The notes beneath the pieces are model-generated. The model did no database searches. It was not told the origin of the DNA and saw only the letters and a list, made by a program, of their open reading frames with translations. Below are positions 6,810 through 16,401 of a DNA stretch of 64,000 bases, in pieces. This stretch comes from Siphonodentalium dalli (Eukaryota > Mollusca > Scaphopoda > Gadilida > Siphonodentaliidae). Where the stretch lies: NCBI GenBank assembly GCA_032622095.1, contig CP136064.1:36382426-36446425 (forward strand), in the 5' to 3' direction. A program made the position numbers and the translations under genes. The first letter of the stretch is position 1. Every line of letters starts with the position of its first letter.

Positions 6810-9800
6810 GATATGGAAACTGATGAGGCAGAAAGTGAAGAGAGCTATATGGAAACTGTTGAGGCAGAAAGTGAAGAGAGCGATATGGAAACTGATGGGG
6901 GAGAAAGTGAAGAAAGTTCTAGTGATGGGCAGATTGGATGCGGTCGAAGACAGAATAGAGAAATTGGTGGGAAGAGAAAGAGAAGTCTGGCTAGAGAGCG
7001 TGTTGTGTTCAATCCAACAAAATATTTCAAATTGGAGCTGAACTCGGAGAAATTTTCCAGAAAATTTAAATCAGCATCACGACAATTTGGTGTGAAATTC
7101 GAGAAATTTACAGATCCAATCGAGAACATTACAGAGATATTTGAGAAGTTGACAGAAGAATTGAAACAGAAATGTTCAGCAAATGAGAAGACAAGAATCA
7201 GAGTTACGATAAATCATCCAGGACTTGATATGAGCATTTTCATTCCATTCACAAAAGCCAGTGAATTGAATGGTGGGACACTCATGGATAATATTCAAAA
7301 TGTGGTTCAATCAAATGCAGACTTTACAATTCATGACGGTGCACTCAATTTCGAAATCTTCGTTACAGATATTCCGGAAGGTGGTACACGACACTCACTA
7401 CATTATGGACCATTTGCAGACAAGAACAAGCTGACAAAAGTAAAAAGAAGTATTGTCCGGATTGAAAATGCTGATGATGTTATGTGTATGGCAAGATCTA
7501 TTGTCGTCGGAATGTGTAAGGCAGATAGTGATGGATCTGCGTGCTGGTCAAAGAAATGGAAAAGAATAAGGCAATCAATATACACAGCACAAACAGATGC
7601 AGCAAAACATCTACTCAACCGTGCTGGCATTCCACACGATACAGTTTGCAGTATCAATGAGTTCCACAAGATTCAAGAAATATTGTATCCAGAATATGTT
7701 GTGAAAATTCACAATGAATTTGCTGGCGCTGGATTTCTATTTGAACCTGCAGAAATGTGTTCGGAGAGCAAATGTGTACACATCTACTACAACAACAATG
7801 ACTTCGACACCATAACATCAATCAAAGGATTTCTAGGCACCAACTACTACTGTGAATTCTGTGACATTGGATTCAAAAGTCGTGGCGATCATCGATGCAG
7901 TTTTGTGTGTGCATGCTGGTCATTGACACAGTGTAATTTCACAAATTTGGTGAAGTGTAGAACGTGTCGACGATCATTCAGAAGTAAATCTTGTTTCGAC
8001 AACCATTTGAAGACGGAAGGAAAACAGAAAAGAAAAATATGTGATTTGGTTCAACTATGCAACAATTGTGATGAAGAAATTCTTATCAATAAATCAAACA
8101 GACATATATGTGCGGGGTTGAAGAAATGCAAACATTGCAAAGAAATCGTTGAAGCAGATCACAGGTGCTACATTCCAAAATATGAATCACCGGAAAAGAA
8201 ACCTGCAAAGATTCCATATGTATTCTTTGACTTTGAATGCAGACAAGACACAGGTGTTCATATTCCAAACTTCTGTGTTGCACATACCGCTTGTGGAGAT
8301 TGCATGTGCAAACCAATCGAAGAAAAATGTGAAACATGCGGATCGGATTCCAGAGAATTTGTATTCAAGGGTGACAACGTTTTAACAGACTTCACAAACT
8401 GGTTATTCCACCAAGATCACAAAGGATGTGTTGCAATAGCACACAATGCTCAGGGATTCGATGCACAGTTTCTACTTCAAGCACTCATACAAAGTGGAAT
8501 TCATAAACCAGAACTGATCATGAATGGAAACAAAATTCTCAGTTTAAAATGCAACAGCGTGAAAGTTATTGATTCTCTGAGTTTTCTGATGATGCCGCTT
8601 TCAAAGTTTCCACAAACTTTTCAGCTGAATGAGATGGCGAAAGGACACTTTCCACATTGGGCGAATTCACCAAAGTTTCAAAATTACATTGGACCTTACT
8701 TGTCTTCTGATTACTACAAACCAGACATGATGAGCGTGGAAAATCGAGAGAAATTCTTTGAATGGTACAATGAGAAAATAGAAAATTACGTGATATTCAA
8801 CTTCCAAGAAGAGATGGAGAAGTACTGCAAATCAGACGTGGATATTCTTCGCCGTGGATGTGGAAATTTCAGGAAATACATATTGGAAACAGAACAGATT
8901 GACCCGTTCATTGAGTCAATAACATTGGCGCAAGTTTGCAATTTGGCATGGAGGAAGAATTCAATGCCAGAGAAAACAATCGGAATCATTCCAGATGGTG
9001 GATACCCATGTGCTAAAAACTATTCCATGAAAGCGATACGTTGGCTTCAACATCTATCATTGTCACGTATGATAACAATCAAGCATGCTTTGAATGGAGG
9101 AGAAATCAAGATTGGTGGACACTACGTCGATGGATATGAGGAAGCCACAAGAACAGTTTTTGAGATGAATGGATGTCTGTTTCATGGATGTCCAAAATGT
9201 TACAACAACAGACAATACAAGAATCCCTATACGATGCTCACCATGGAAGAATTATATACAAGAACTCAACAGAAGAAAGATGAACTGGAAAGTCTTGGTT
9301 ACAGAGTTGAATCAATTTGGGAGCATCAGATCGACGAAAGAATGAAATCGGATGTGAAATTCAAACAACAAATGGAATCTTTCTACAAACATCGAGACCC
9401 CATTTTGCCAAGAGAAGCATTGTTTGGTGGACGTACAAATGCCATCAAATTGTACGAGGAAATTGATCAAGATTCCACAAAAGAAATCAAGTTCATCGAT
9501 GTGTGTTCGTTGTATCCAAAGTATTGCAACAAATATAAATTCTACCCTGTTGGACATCCAGAAATTTTGAGCCAAGAGCAGATCGATCAAGAACACATTA
9601 GAGACTATGCGGGCCTTGTTAAATGTACAATTTTACCACCATCGAAATTGTATATTCCAGTTCTACCGATTCATTGTAACAAGAAAATGGTTTTTACTTT
9701 GTGCAACACTTTTGCCGTCAATGAGGACGAGACATGTAACCATTCAGAAGAAGATCGAGCTATAACCGGAGTGTGGACCACGCCAGAATTATTCAAAGCA

Positions 9801-10754
9801 ATGGATGTTGGCTACAAAATACTTGATGTGTACCAAATTTGGCATTGGACAGATTGGACAGATGAAATATACAAATCCTATATCGACAAACATCTAAAGA
9901 TCAAACAGGAATGTAGTGGTTATCCATTTGGTGTTGAGACAGAAGAACAGAAGCAAAAGTTTGTACAGGATTATTATGCAGCTGAGGGTATAAAATTGGA
10001 GAACATCGAGAAGAATCCAGGAAAACGCCAAATATCTAAAATTATGATTAATTGTATATGGGGTAAGAATGCACAAAGAAATATTATGTCAAAAACAGAG
10101 TATGTGGATAAGCCATCACGTTATTTTGAATTGCTTACTAGTAACAATATCATTGTTCAAAATGTTACACTTCTTGATGGTGACAAATTCATTCTGGTAA
10201 ATTATGTTGATATTTTAGATAATATTGAACCTCATCATTCAGCAAATGTTGTTGTTGCTTCTTTTGTTACAGCGTATGCAAGATTACAATTGTATAAAGT
10301 TTTTAAAAAACTTGGAGATAGAGTGCTGTATTTTGATACAGACAGCTGTATGTATGTCAGTGATCCATCAAAGAAGAACATCAAAACTATCGAAGGAAGA
10401 TTGGGGAAATGGAGCGACGAACATCCAGATGCAAAGATTGTCAAATTTGTTGGACTTGGGCCAAAGAACTACGGATATGAATACATCAAAGATGGGAGAA
10501 GATACACCAAATGTAAGGTAAAAGGTATCACTCTTGATTACAGCGCAAGTCAAAAAGTTAATTTTGAAACAATGGTACAATGTGTTAATGATCGTGAAAA
10601 TTTCAAAACTGTTGTTGAGTATCCTTCCAGAATTAAAAGACAAAAGGACCATCAACTGATTAGTGAGTGTCAAACCAAAACTTTCAGATCGGTGTACACA
10701 AAACGAAAACTCGTCAATGGTATTCACACATATCCATACGGATGGAGATGTTGA
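6714..10754 (+). CDS. PolB: Protein-primed family B DNA polymerase
   Basis: The 1346-aa protein is the Polinton replicase. The ATG at 6714 is the first in frame. Residues 32-75 are an acidic repeat (ESDMETD-like units). A Cys/His-rich zinc-finger region spans about 380-485. Exonuclease motifs: D506-F-E508 (ExoI), N578-x4-D583 (ExoII), Y704-x3-D708 (ExoIII). Polymerase motifs: D929-x2-SLYP (A), K1109-x3-N1113-x2-W-G (B, Trp where Tyr is usual), D1208-T-D1210-S (C). It ends YPYGWRC. All catalytic residues are present and the frame is open throughout. It lies head to head with the zinc-knuckle gene. Confidence 0.97.
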   Translation: MFKRIKRPVSDDATSEEDIVRKRPRPAVIEESDMETDEAESEESYMETVEAESEESDMETDGGESEESSSDGQIGCGRRQNREIGGKRKRSLARERVVFNPTKYFKLELNSEKFSRKFKSASRQFGVKFEKFTDPIENITEIFEKLTEELKQKCSANEKTRIRVTINHPGLDMSIFIPFTKASELNGGTLMDNIQNVVQSNADFTIHDGALNFEIFVTDIPEGGTRHSLHYGPFADKNKLTKVKRSIVRIENADDVMCMARSIVVGMCKADSDGSACWSKKWKRIRQSIYTAQTDAAKHLLNRAGIPHDTVCSINEFHKIQEILYPEYVVKIHNEFAGAGFLFEPAEMCSESKCVHIYYNNNDFDTITSIKGFLGTNYYCEFCDIGFKSRGDHRCSFVCACWSLTQCNFTNLVKCRTCRRSFRSKSCFDNHLKTEGKQKRKICDLVQLCNNCDEEILINKSNRHICAGLKKCKHCKEIVEADHRCYIPKYESPEKKPAKIPYVFFDFECRQDTGVHIPNFCVAHTACGDCMCKPIEEKCETCGSDSREFVFKGDNVLTDFTNWLFHQDHKGCVAIAHNAQGFDAQFLLQALIQSGIHKPELIMNGNKILSLKCNSVKVIDSLSFLMMPLSKFPQTFQLNEMAKGHFPHWANSPKFQNYIGPYLSSDYYKPDMMSVENREKFFEWYNEKIENYVIFNFQEEMEKYCKSDVDILRRGCGNFRKYILETEQIDPFIESITLAQVCNLAWRKNSMPEKTIGIIPDGGYPCAKNYSMKAIRWLQHLSLSRMITIKHALNGGEIKIGGHYVDGYEEATRTVFEMNGCLFHGCPKCYNNRQYKNPYTMLTMEELYTRTQQKKDELESLGYRVESIWEHQIDERMKSDVKFKQQMESFYKHRDPILPREALFGGRTNAIKLYEEIDQDSTKEIKFIDVCSLYPKYCNKYKFYPVGHPEILSQEQIDQEHIRDYAGLVKCTILPPSKLYIPVLPIHCNKKMVFTLCNTFAVNEDETCNHSEEDRAITGVWTTPELFKAMDVGYKILDVYQIWHWTDWTDEIYKSYIDKHLKIKQECSGYPFGVETEEQKQKFVQDYYAAEGIKLENIEKNPGKRQISKIMINCIWGKNAQRNIMSKTEYVDKPSRYFELLTSNNIIVQNVTLLDGDKFILVNYVDILDNIEPHHSANVVVASFVTAYARLQLYKVFKKLGDRVLYFDTDSCMYVSDPSKKNIKTIEGRLGKWSDEHPDAKIVKFVGLGPKNYGYEYIKDGRRYTKCKVKGITLDYSASQKVNFETMVQCVNDRENFKTVVEYPSRIKRQKDHQLISECQTKTFRSVYTKRKLVNGIHTYPYGWRC

Positions 10755-10770
10755 GTCATTTCATGTCAAG

Positions 10771-11358
10771 ATGTTGACAGGAGTAGTACCTCCAGAAATT
10801 GCTGAGAAGATTTATGGATATTTGGTGGCACAGTCAACACTTATTCCAGAGATAAAGAAGGAATTACAAGAAGTCTGGTTTGAAAGAGAAAAGAAAGCAA
10901 TACTACGATGCTGTTAGGTCGGCGAATGTTTACAGAGATTGGACTATCTCGAGACAAGTATATTTTCTCATTTCTCTCAAAACTATATTAAATCATTTAT
11001 TAAATTCAAAACATTTTTTCTCATTGAAAGAATATCTGATTTTTGGCTATTTGGTGGTGATCAACACCATTTAGATTTAGAAACTTTTGATGAACATGAC
11101 TATATTCATTATACAAAGTATGAAGATAATTATCCTCTTGCTAGTGGAACCTTTAAATCAGTTCCTAGGATCTATGGGTATTTGTTAACAAAAAAAATGT
11201 CAACATATGCAAAAATTAAAAACATTATAGGAAATGATTTTTTTATTTACAGAACAAACAGAAGAATAGAAGACTATAATACTTGGATTATTGAAATGTT
11301 TGGAAATATTTACAGCTTTGGAGATTTCTCTTTAAAAACTAAATTCACACGTCGTTAA
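10771..11358 (+). pseudogene. Small gene between PolB and ATPase, probably frame-disrupted
   Basis: A frame from ATG 10771 reads MLTGVVPPEIAEKIYGYLV, runs into TAG at 10915-10917, and stays open in the same frame to 11358 (LASGTFKSVPRIYGYLLTKK). Between about 10880 and 10940 the neighbouring frame has the more protein-like sequence (QYYDAVRSANVYRDW), which suggests paired small indels. PPEIAEKIYGYL recalls the start of an F-box, but that is weak. No family is assigned. It could also be two separate small genes. Confidence 0.45.
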
Positions 11359-11391
11359 GTGCACTCTCTGATTAGACATCAAAGTGACAAC

Positions 11392-12042
11392 ATGGAAGAA
11401 TCTTTACTTTTCCAACATCCGTGTAATTTCTTTATCAGCGGACCTAGTGGATCAGGTAAAACAGAATTTGTTAAAAAAGTTATTGAATTTAAACACGATT
11501 TATTCCAAACACCACCAAAGAAAATAGTTTGGTGTTACAAAGAATGGCAAGACACATACAATCGTATAACAGAAATTGATAACGTTGAGTTTATCGATGG
11601 CATTCCAGACGATGATGAGGAAATTGTATCAGATAAATCATTTCCTCATCTTGTTGTTTTCGATGACATGATGGGGGAACAAGATGAAGACAAAATAATG
11701 CTTTGGTTTACTAGAAAAGGTCACCATCGAAATGCTTCAATAATTTACATTACTCAAAACATGTTCCAAAAATCAAAAAGTAGCAGAACTATAAGTTTGA
11801 ATGCACACTACATGGTTTTATTTCAAAGCGTTCGAGATAAAAATCAAATAAAAGTTTTGGCTCATCAAATGCAAAACAATCATTTGAAACAAGCATACGA
11901 AGATGCAACTTCAATAAATCATGGATATATTTTAGTAGATTTTCATCCTAGAACAGAAAATTATTTGCGAATTAGAACTGATATTTTCCATAAATGGTTG
12001 ACAGCTAATGACCGAGGTCCTGTCATTTATTCAAAAGTATAA
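11392..12042 (+). CDS. FtsK/A32-type genome-packaging ATPase
   Basis: 216 aa from ATG 11392. Walker A is GPSGSGKT at residues 17-24; Walker B is LVVFDDMM with D91-D92. YITQNMF follows as the polar sensor segment. The length and order match the A32-like packaging ATPases of Polintons and related double-jelly-roll viruses, which pump DNA into capsids. No break is seen. Confidence 0.93.
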   Translation: MEESLLFQHPCNFFISGPSGSGKTEFVKKVIEFKHDLFQTPPKKIVWCYKEWQDTYNRITEIDNVEFIDGIPDDDEEIVSDKSFPHLVVFDDMMGEQDEDKIMLWFTRKGHHRNASIIYITQNMFQKSKSSRTISLNAHYMVLFQSVRDKNQIKVLAHQMQNNHLKQAYEDATSINHGYILVDFHPRTENYLRIRTDIFHKWLTANDRGPVIYSKV

Positions 12043-12073
12043 ATTCAATTGTTACTTTTTTCATTTTAGAACC

Positions 12074-12660
12074 ATGTCGTCCACCGAGATGTTTAGTCAT
12101 GATGAACTGTCACAAATTATAAATTTCTTCACTTTTGCAGCTGAATTATTTCTTGAAAATGATTGGAAATTACCATCACAGACAAAAAAGTTTTTTCAGA
12201 GAAATAAAAATGTTCTTAAAAAAATCTCTGATCGATCAACTGATATGGAAAAAAACGCAAATTAATTTTACAACGAGGTGGTAGTGGGTTCCTTGGAGGA
12301 GTTTTAATTAGAAGTCTTTTGAAAAATTCATTTGAACAAACTGGTAGACAATCTAAAAGTAAATCAAAGGTTTCTCCAAAACGTTCAAAGATTACACTGA
12401 TGCAAACACAACAAAGGGGTAGTCAAAAAGAATCTAAACGTAAAACAAAACTTTCTCTAAATCATTCAAAGTTTACACCGATGCAAACTCAACAAAATCA
12501 ACATTCTAAATTTACACCTATACCTTCTCAGCAGAACCCTCAACATCAACCGTTACAAAAAAAACCAGTTATTGATCTTGAATTTTCAAAATTTATGCCG
12601 TTGTCTGATGCATCGAAATCTGCATTCGAAGCTTTAGAATGGTTCAATCAGAAAAGATAA
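12074..12660 (+). pseudogene. Small capsid-region protein with frameshift
   Basis: Frame one starts at ATG 12074 (MSSTEMFSHDELSQ) and stops at 12265. A second frame, open from 12244 to 12660, holds the hydrophobic glycine-rich segment GGSGFLGGVLIRSLL followed by basic and Gln/Ser/Pro-rich repeats (SKFTPMQTQQ-like, three to four times). The two halves meet at a run of seven A (12248-12254), so a one-base slip is likely. The Q-R-G-G step before the hydrophobic stretch resembles the Q-K-G-G of the next gene and may be a protease cleavage site. Function unknown; possibly a membrane-active minor virion protein. Confidence 0.5.
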
Positions 12661-12716
12661 AAGATGAAACATATAATTTTTCTGCTCATTTTGAGACAAC
12701 TACTTAGACTGTGAAG

Positions 12717-13079
12717 ATGCCTTCAAAAACTAAGAGCAGGAAAGCACCGCTGATAAAAAAATATGGTGAGTTGATTGTTGCAATGAGTAAAGTTCCATCT
12801 GCATATAAAAAGAAAATGATCAACGATGCTCCGAAACAAGTGATGGATTGCATTTCAGAATGTTGTCAAAATCTTTTAAAAGGTAATGTAAAACTGAATG
12901 AAGCTCAGAACCGCAAGTTACATTTGAAGCGTAAACATATCAGATATATTGCAGACAAGAACAAACCTTTGCAACAAAAGAAGAAAATTTTGAATCAAAA
13001 AGGTGGCTTTTTACCATTATTATTTCTTGCTCCATTGATTAGCAAAACATTAGGTGCAGTTGTTAACAATATTTTGTAA
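12717..13079 (+). CDS. pX-like small virion protein
   Basis: 120 aa from ATG 12717. The body is basic and helical (NRKLHLKRKHIRYIADK), followed by NQKGG and a hydrophobic tail, GGFLPLLFLAPLISKTLGA. A GG followed by a hydrophobic alanine/leucine tail resembles the end of the adenovirus pre-X core protein, and this gene type recurs in Polintons. GG is a plausible processing site for the element's adenain-like protease. A homologous remnant lies at 63815-64000 next to the same neighbours. Confidence 0.75.
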   Translation: MPSKTKSRKAPLIKKYGELIVAMSKVPSAYKKKMINDAPKQVMDCISECCQNLLKGNVKLNEAQNRKLHLKRKHIRYIADKNKPLQQKKKILNQKGGFLPLLFLAPLISKTLGAVVNNIL

Positions 13080-13099
13080 AAACTAAATCTCAAATAAAT

Positions 13100-13822
13100 A
13101 TGAAGAAAATGGTTATTGTACCATTCAGAATGTTGGAAGATTTCAAACAATGGAAAATGTCAGAAATGAATAAACCTCAATTACCTCCTGATCCTGCAAT
13201 TTCAAATGTTTCAGATTCTTACAAAGAATTGAAATCAGTTTATAATAAAAATATTTCTGAATCAGAAAAGTCACAGTTATTTGGAGAAAATTTGTACAAA
13301 TTGAAAACTTCACAAAAATCTTTAAATTCAAAATTCAGTTTACCTGAACAAAAGTTATCTGAAAACTTTGGGAACATGAGTGAACATATATTGGAAAGTG
13401 TGCCATCTAAACTTCGTGGTAAAGCACAACAAATTTTAACATTGTTGTCAACTAATCCTAAACTTAGATGGGATGATCGTGGACAATTAATTTATGGAAC
13501 AGAAACAGTTACTGGATCAAATATAATTTATTTGATAAACGATGTTGTTCATCACCGAAAAGGTTTTGACCCAGTTGGTTATGAAACATTCCTACGTGGA
13601 TTGGGGGAACTTAATGTACCACAAGATTATGTAGGTAACAGGAATCGATGGTTGTGGATACAAAGACATTTAAAAGAAGGTCACACTGGTGATGAGTTTC
13701 ATACACCTCATGCAACTCCTAGCAGTGGCAAGTCAAGAAAACGTTCAGTTGATATTTTCACACCTCAAAGTTTTCCTAAAACCAGAAAATCTATTTTGAA
13801 AGGATGGTCCCCACTTACATAA
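13100..13822 (+). CDS. Conserved Polinton protein upstream of integrase (240 aa)
   Basis: Starts at ATG 13100 (MKKMVIVPFRML). It has a helical N-terminal part, a conserved middle (LRWDDRGQLIYG), and a motif block NVPQDYVGNRNRWLWIQRH near residues 170-190, followed by a basic Ser/Pro-rich tail. The remnant at 63112-63812 is clearly homologous over the whole length. Proteins of this layout are common next to Polinton integrases. Biochemical role unknown; a DNA-associated virion core role is a guess. It overlaps the integrase start by 19 nt. Confidence 0.75.
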   Translation: MKKMVIVPFRMLEDFKQWKMSEMNKPQLPPDPAISNVSDSYKELKSVYNKNISESEKSQLFGENLYKLKTSQKSLNSKFSLPEQKLSENFGNMSEHILESVPSKLRGKAQQILTLLSTNPKLRWDDRGQLIYGTETVTGSNIIYLINDVVHHRKGFDPVGYETFLRGLGELNVPQDYVGNRNRWLWIQRHLKEGHTGDEFHTPHATPSSGKSRKRSVDIFTPQSFPKTRKSILKGWSPLT

Positions 13823-14898
13823 AATTTGACAAACTTCTAACTGAAATTTACTACAATCCAAAAGAAGTTGGTGGTTTCAGTGGAGCAAATCAACTTTTTA
13901 AAAATGCGAAAGAAACAAATAACAAAATTAAACTTTCAGATGTTAAAAAATGGTTACAATGGCAAAAAACATATACTTTACACAAACCAATTGTTCGGAA
14001 ATTTCGCAGACGTAAAACTATTGTTGCAGGAATTGATATTCAGTGGCAAGCTGATTTGGCTGATTTGCAAACTTTGCAAAAGCACAATGACAATTACAGA
14101 TATTTACTTTGTGTTATTGATGTTTTCTCAAAATTTGCATGGGTTGAAAAAATTAAAGACAAAACTGGTAAAACTTTAGTTAAAACATTTCAGAAAATTC
14201 TCAAATCATCAAAACGAAAACCTGTTTCATTTCAATCTGACAAAGGTTCAGAATTCAAAAATAAATTATTTTTACAATTTTTGAAATCTAAGAAAATTAA
14301 TTTTTTCACAACAGAGAATCCAGAGACAAAAGCAAGTATAGTTGAACGTTTTCAACGGACATTGAAAACAAAGATGTGGAAATATTTTACACATAATCAA
14401 ACTTTGAAATACAATGATGTTTTGCACGATTTTGTGAATTCTTACAACAAAAGTTTTCATAGAAGTATTAAGATGGCACCAGTTTTAGTAACTCGAGAAA
14501 ATGAAATTGAAGTTTCCAGAAATCTTTATGGAAAGTTAAAAACGAAAAAAGATAAGATCTTGAAAGTTGGAGATTTTGTTAGAATAAATAAAACAAAGAG
14601 AACTTTTGATAAAGGATATCTTCCAAATTGGACAAAAGAAATTTTCAAAATTAGTAGAGTTTGTAAAAGTACACCATTAACTTACAAATTAGTAGATTTA
14701 GATGGTGAAAACATCGCAGGATCATTTTATGGTAAAGAAATTCAACATATAAAAGATAATAAAGTTTACGAAATTGAATCAGTTGTTGGTAAACGTTCAA
14801 GAAAAGTTGCTGGTAAATCAGTTAGAGAAATTAAAGTTCATTGGGCTGGTTATCCTAAAAAATTTGACAGTTGGATTCCTGCCACAAATTTGGTATAA
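13804..14898 (+). CDS. INT: Retroviral-type integrase with chromodomain
   Basis: 364 aa from ATG 13804. The rve core has catalytic D84 (WQADLADL), D146 (QSDKGSEF) and E181 (SIVERFQR), with 34 residues between the last two. A C-terminal chromodomain at about 317-364 ends HWAGYPKKFDSWIPATNLV, with the aromatic residues that normally bind methylated histone tails. The enzyme joins element ends to target DNA and would leave the 6-bp duplication seen at the borders. The frame is fully open. Confidence 0.96.
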   Translation: MVPTYIKFDKLLTEIYYNPKEVGGFSGANQLFKNAKETNNKIKLSDVKKWLQWQKTYTLHKPIVRKFRRRKTIVAGIDIQWQADLADLQTLQKHNDNYRYLLCVIDVFSKFAWVEKIKDKTGKTLVKTFQKILKSSKRKPVSFQSDKGSEFKNKLFLQFLKSKKINFFTTENPETKASIVERFQRTLKTKMWKYFTHNQTLKYNDVLHDFVNSYNKSFHRSIKMAPVLVTRENEIEVSRNLYGKLKTKKDKILKVGDFVRINKTKRTFDKGYLPNWTKEIFKISRVCKSTPLTYKLVDLDGENIAGSFYGKEIQHIKDNKVYEIESVVGKRSRKVAGKSVREIKVHWAGYPKKFDSWIPATNLV

Positions 14899-14908
14899 AA
14901 CTTTTAAC

Positions 14909-15172
14909 ATGTCTCAAAATGGTTCAGTTGTTCTGGATGCTCCATCACAATTTCAAATCTGTGGTGAAAAAATTGCAAAAAATCAAGTAACATATTTTAC
15001 ACAAATTATTATAATTGTTGGTATAATCGCTACAGCAATTGTTCATTTAAGTTTACAAAGTGAAAATAACGAACTGTGGTTAATTTTACTCAGTAGTTCT
15101 TTGGGATACATTTTACCAACACCGCGTTTGAAATATTTGAAAAATCAGTCGGCAGAAATTTTGAAAGTATGA
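14909..15172 (+). CDS. Small two-transmembrane protein
   Basis: 87 aa from ATG 14909, 10 nt after the integrase stop. Two hydrophobic segments, QIIIIVGIIATAIVHLSL (about 32-49) and LWLILLSSSLGYIL (about 56-69), are followed by a short basic tail. Its stop overlaps the next start as ATGA. Small TM proteins occupy this position in other Polintons; a role in membrane interaction of the particle is inferred. Confidence 0.75.
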   Translation: MSQNGSVVLDAPSQFQICGEKIAKNQVTYFTQIIIIVGIIATAIVHLSLQSENNELWLILLSSSLGYILPTPRLKYLKNQSAEILKV

Positions 15173-16041
15173 ATTCTTTCTACATTACAATTCCGAGCGA
15201 CAGTTCAATGGTAATGTATCCAAACAATACTCAATGTTGTTTTACTGTACAATTACCAAAACCAATTCAAATTGATAAAGAAAAATGGGAAGTTGCATTA
15301 GTCGAACTGATAAAACCTTCAGAAACATACAATGTTACAGGGGATTCGTGTAAATTCAATTTGATTACAACTGATGCAATAATACTGTCTGTTCTTAAAA
15401 ATCGTTTTGAAGAAAAGATATTTACGAGACCTGATGGCGTTCATGCACTTGAAATACAGATACGAAAAGGTTCGTATACCTCTGCGGCAGATTTACTTGA
15501 TACAATGCAAGATGTAATTGATGAAACACTTGGAGAAGCAATGCAAAACGAATACGGATTTAACATCAAGTACTCAAAAGTTACAAAACGTGTGAAAATT
15601 ATTCGCAAGAGTTTAAGTAACACAAAACTAGGAATTGAATTACCACAATATCTTTTGCACAAGTTGGGTTACAAAACTGAAAACGCTTCTGAAGATTTTT
15701 ATTCAAATAATAGATTTCCGTTTGGTGTAGATATGAATGTTGGTTATAATCTAATGTTTGTTTATTCTGATATTGCCGATTTCACAATTGTTGGAAATGT
15801 TGAAGTACAAATTTTACGAGTTGTTTCTTTCAGAATTAAAAGAGATATCGACGGATTACATGTAAAACATGAATTTTTAAATTTACATTATGTTCCAGTT
15901 TCAAAGTCATACTTTGACAAAATTGGTGTAAATATAAGTGGCGACACAGGAAAATCAATTCAGTTTATTGGTGGTAAGTCTTTGGCGAATTGCATTTCAG
16001 AAAACGAGAGGAATTCTAAAAACAATGTTCCCCGTGTATAG
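15169..16041 (+). CDS. Penton-like minor capsid protein
   Basis: 290 aa from ATG 15169. The N-terminal block FYITIPSDSSMVMYPNNT followed by WEVALVELIKPSE is the signature of Polinton minor capsid (PX, single jelly-roll) proteins, which form the vertices of the predicted particle. The last residues (SENERNSKNNVPRV) are hydrophilic and lie partly over the next gene's start, unlike the usual end, so a late frameshift is possible. Confidence 0.85.
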   Translation: MNSFYITIPSDSSMVMYPNNTQCCFTVQLPKPIQIDKEKWEVALVELIKPSETYNVTGDSCKFNLITTDAIILSVLKNRFEEKIFTRPDGVHALEIQIRKGSYTSAADLLDTMQDVIDETLGEAMQNEYGFNIKYSKVTKRVKIIRKSLSNTKLGIELPQYLLHKLGYKTENASEDFYSNNRFPFGVDMNVGYNLMFVYSDIADFTIVGNVEVQILRVVSFRIKRDIDGLHVKHEFLNLHYVPVSKSYFDKIGVNISGDTGKSIQFIGGKSLANCISENERNSKNNVPRV

Positions 16042-16399
16042 AGGCGTACCACGGCAATATGGTAACGGTATTGGTTCAATTTTCAAATCACTTATGAGAT
16101 CTGCTGTACCATTTCTAAAACCGATTGGTCGCACAGCTTTACAACTTGCGAAAAAACACACTTTTGGTGTTGCAGATGAAATTATTAATCAAGGTAAAAG
16201 TCCGAAAGAAGCGTTGATGTCTGAAGGTAAAAAAGCTTTAAAATCTTTTGGCACACAAGCTAAAAATCAAATTTTGAACTCGAGACAAAAACCTAGAAAA
16301 AGAGTAGCGAATTCAAAAATGAATCATTCAGCTGTCAAACGCCGAAAAAGTCAGTCGAAAAAACATCCTAGCAGTCGAGCTCTTGATATTTTTGATTAA
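16025..16399 (+). CDS. pVI-like small basic protein
   Basis: 124 aa from ATG 16025, overlapping the previous gene by 17 nt. The N-terminus is glycine-rich and amphipathic (YGNGIGSIFKSLMRSAVPFL), followed by helices and a strongly basic tail (KPRKRVANSKMNHSAVKRRK). Position between minor and major capsid genes and the layout fit the pVI-like internal proteins of Polintons and adenoviruses, which link hexons to the core and disturb membranes. The assignment rests on layout rather than residue identity. Confidence 0.65.
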   Translation: MFPVYRGVPRQYGNGIGSIFKSLMRSAVPFLKPIGRTALQLAKKHTFGVADEIINQGKSPKEALMSEGKKALKSFGTQAKNQILNSRQKPRKRVANSKMNHSAVKRRKSQSKKHPSSRALDIFD

Positions 16400-16401
16400 T
16401 C

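Noticed and set aside
11359-11391. Upstream non-ATG start for the ATPase
   Set aside because: The extension begins at GTG and is not protein-like; ATG 11392 lies just before the conserved domain.
15938-16024. Longer start for the pVI-like protein inside the minor capsid gene
   Set aside because: The segment overlaps conserved minor-capsid sequence. ATG 16025 gives the typical N-terminus.
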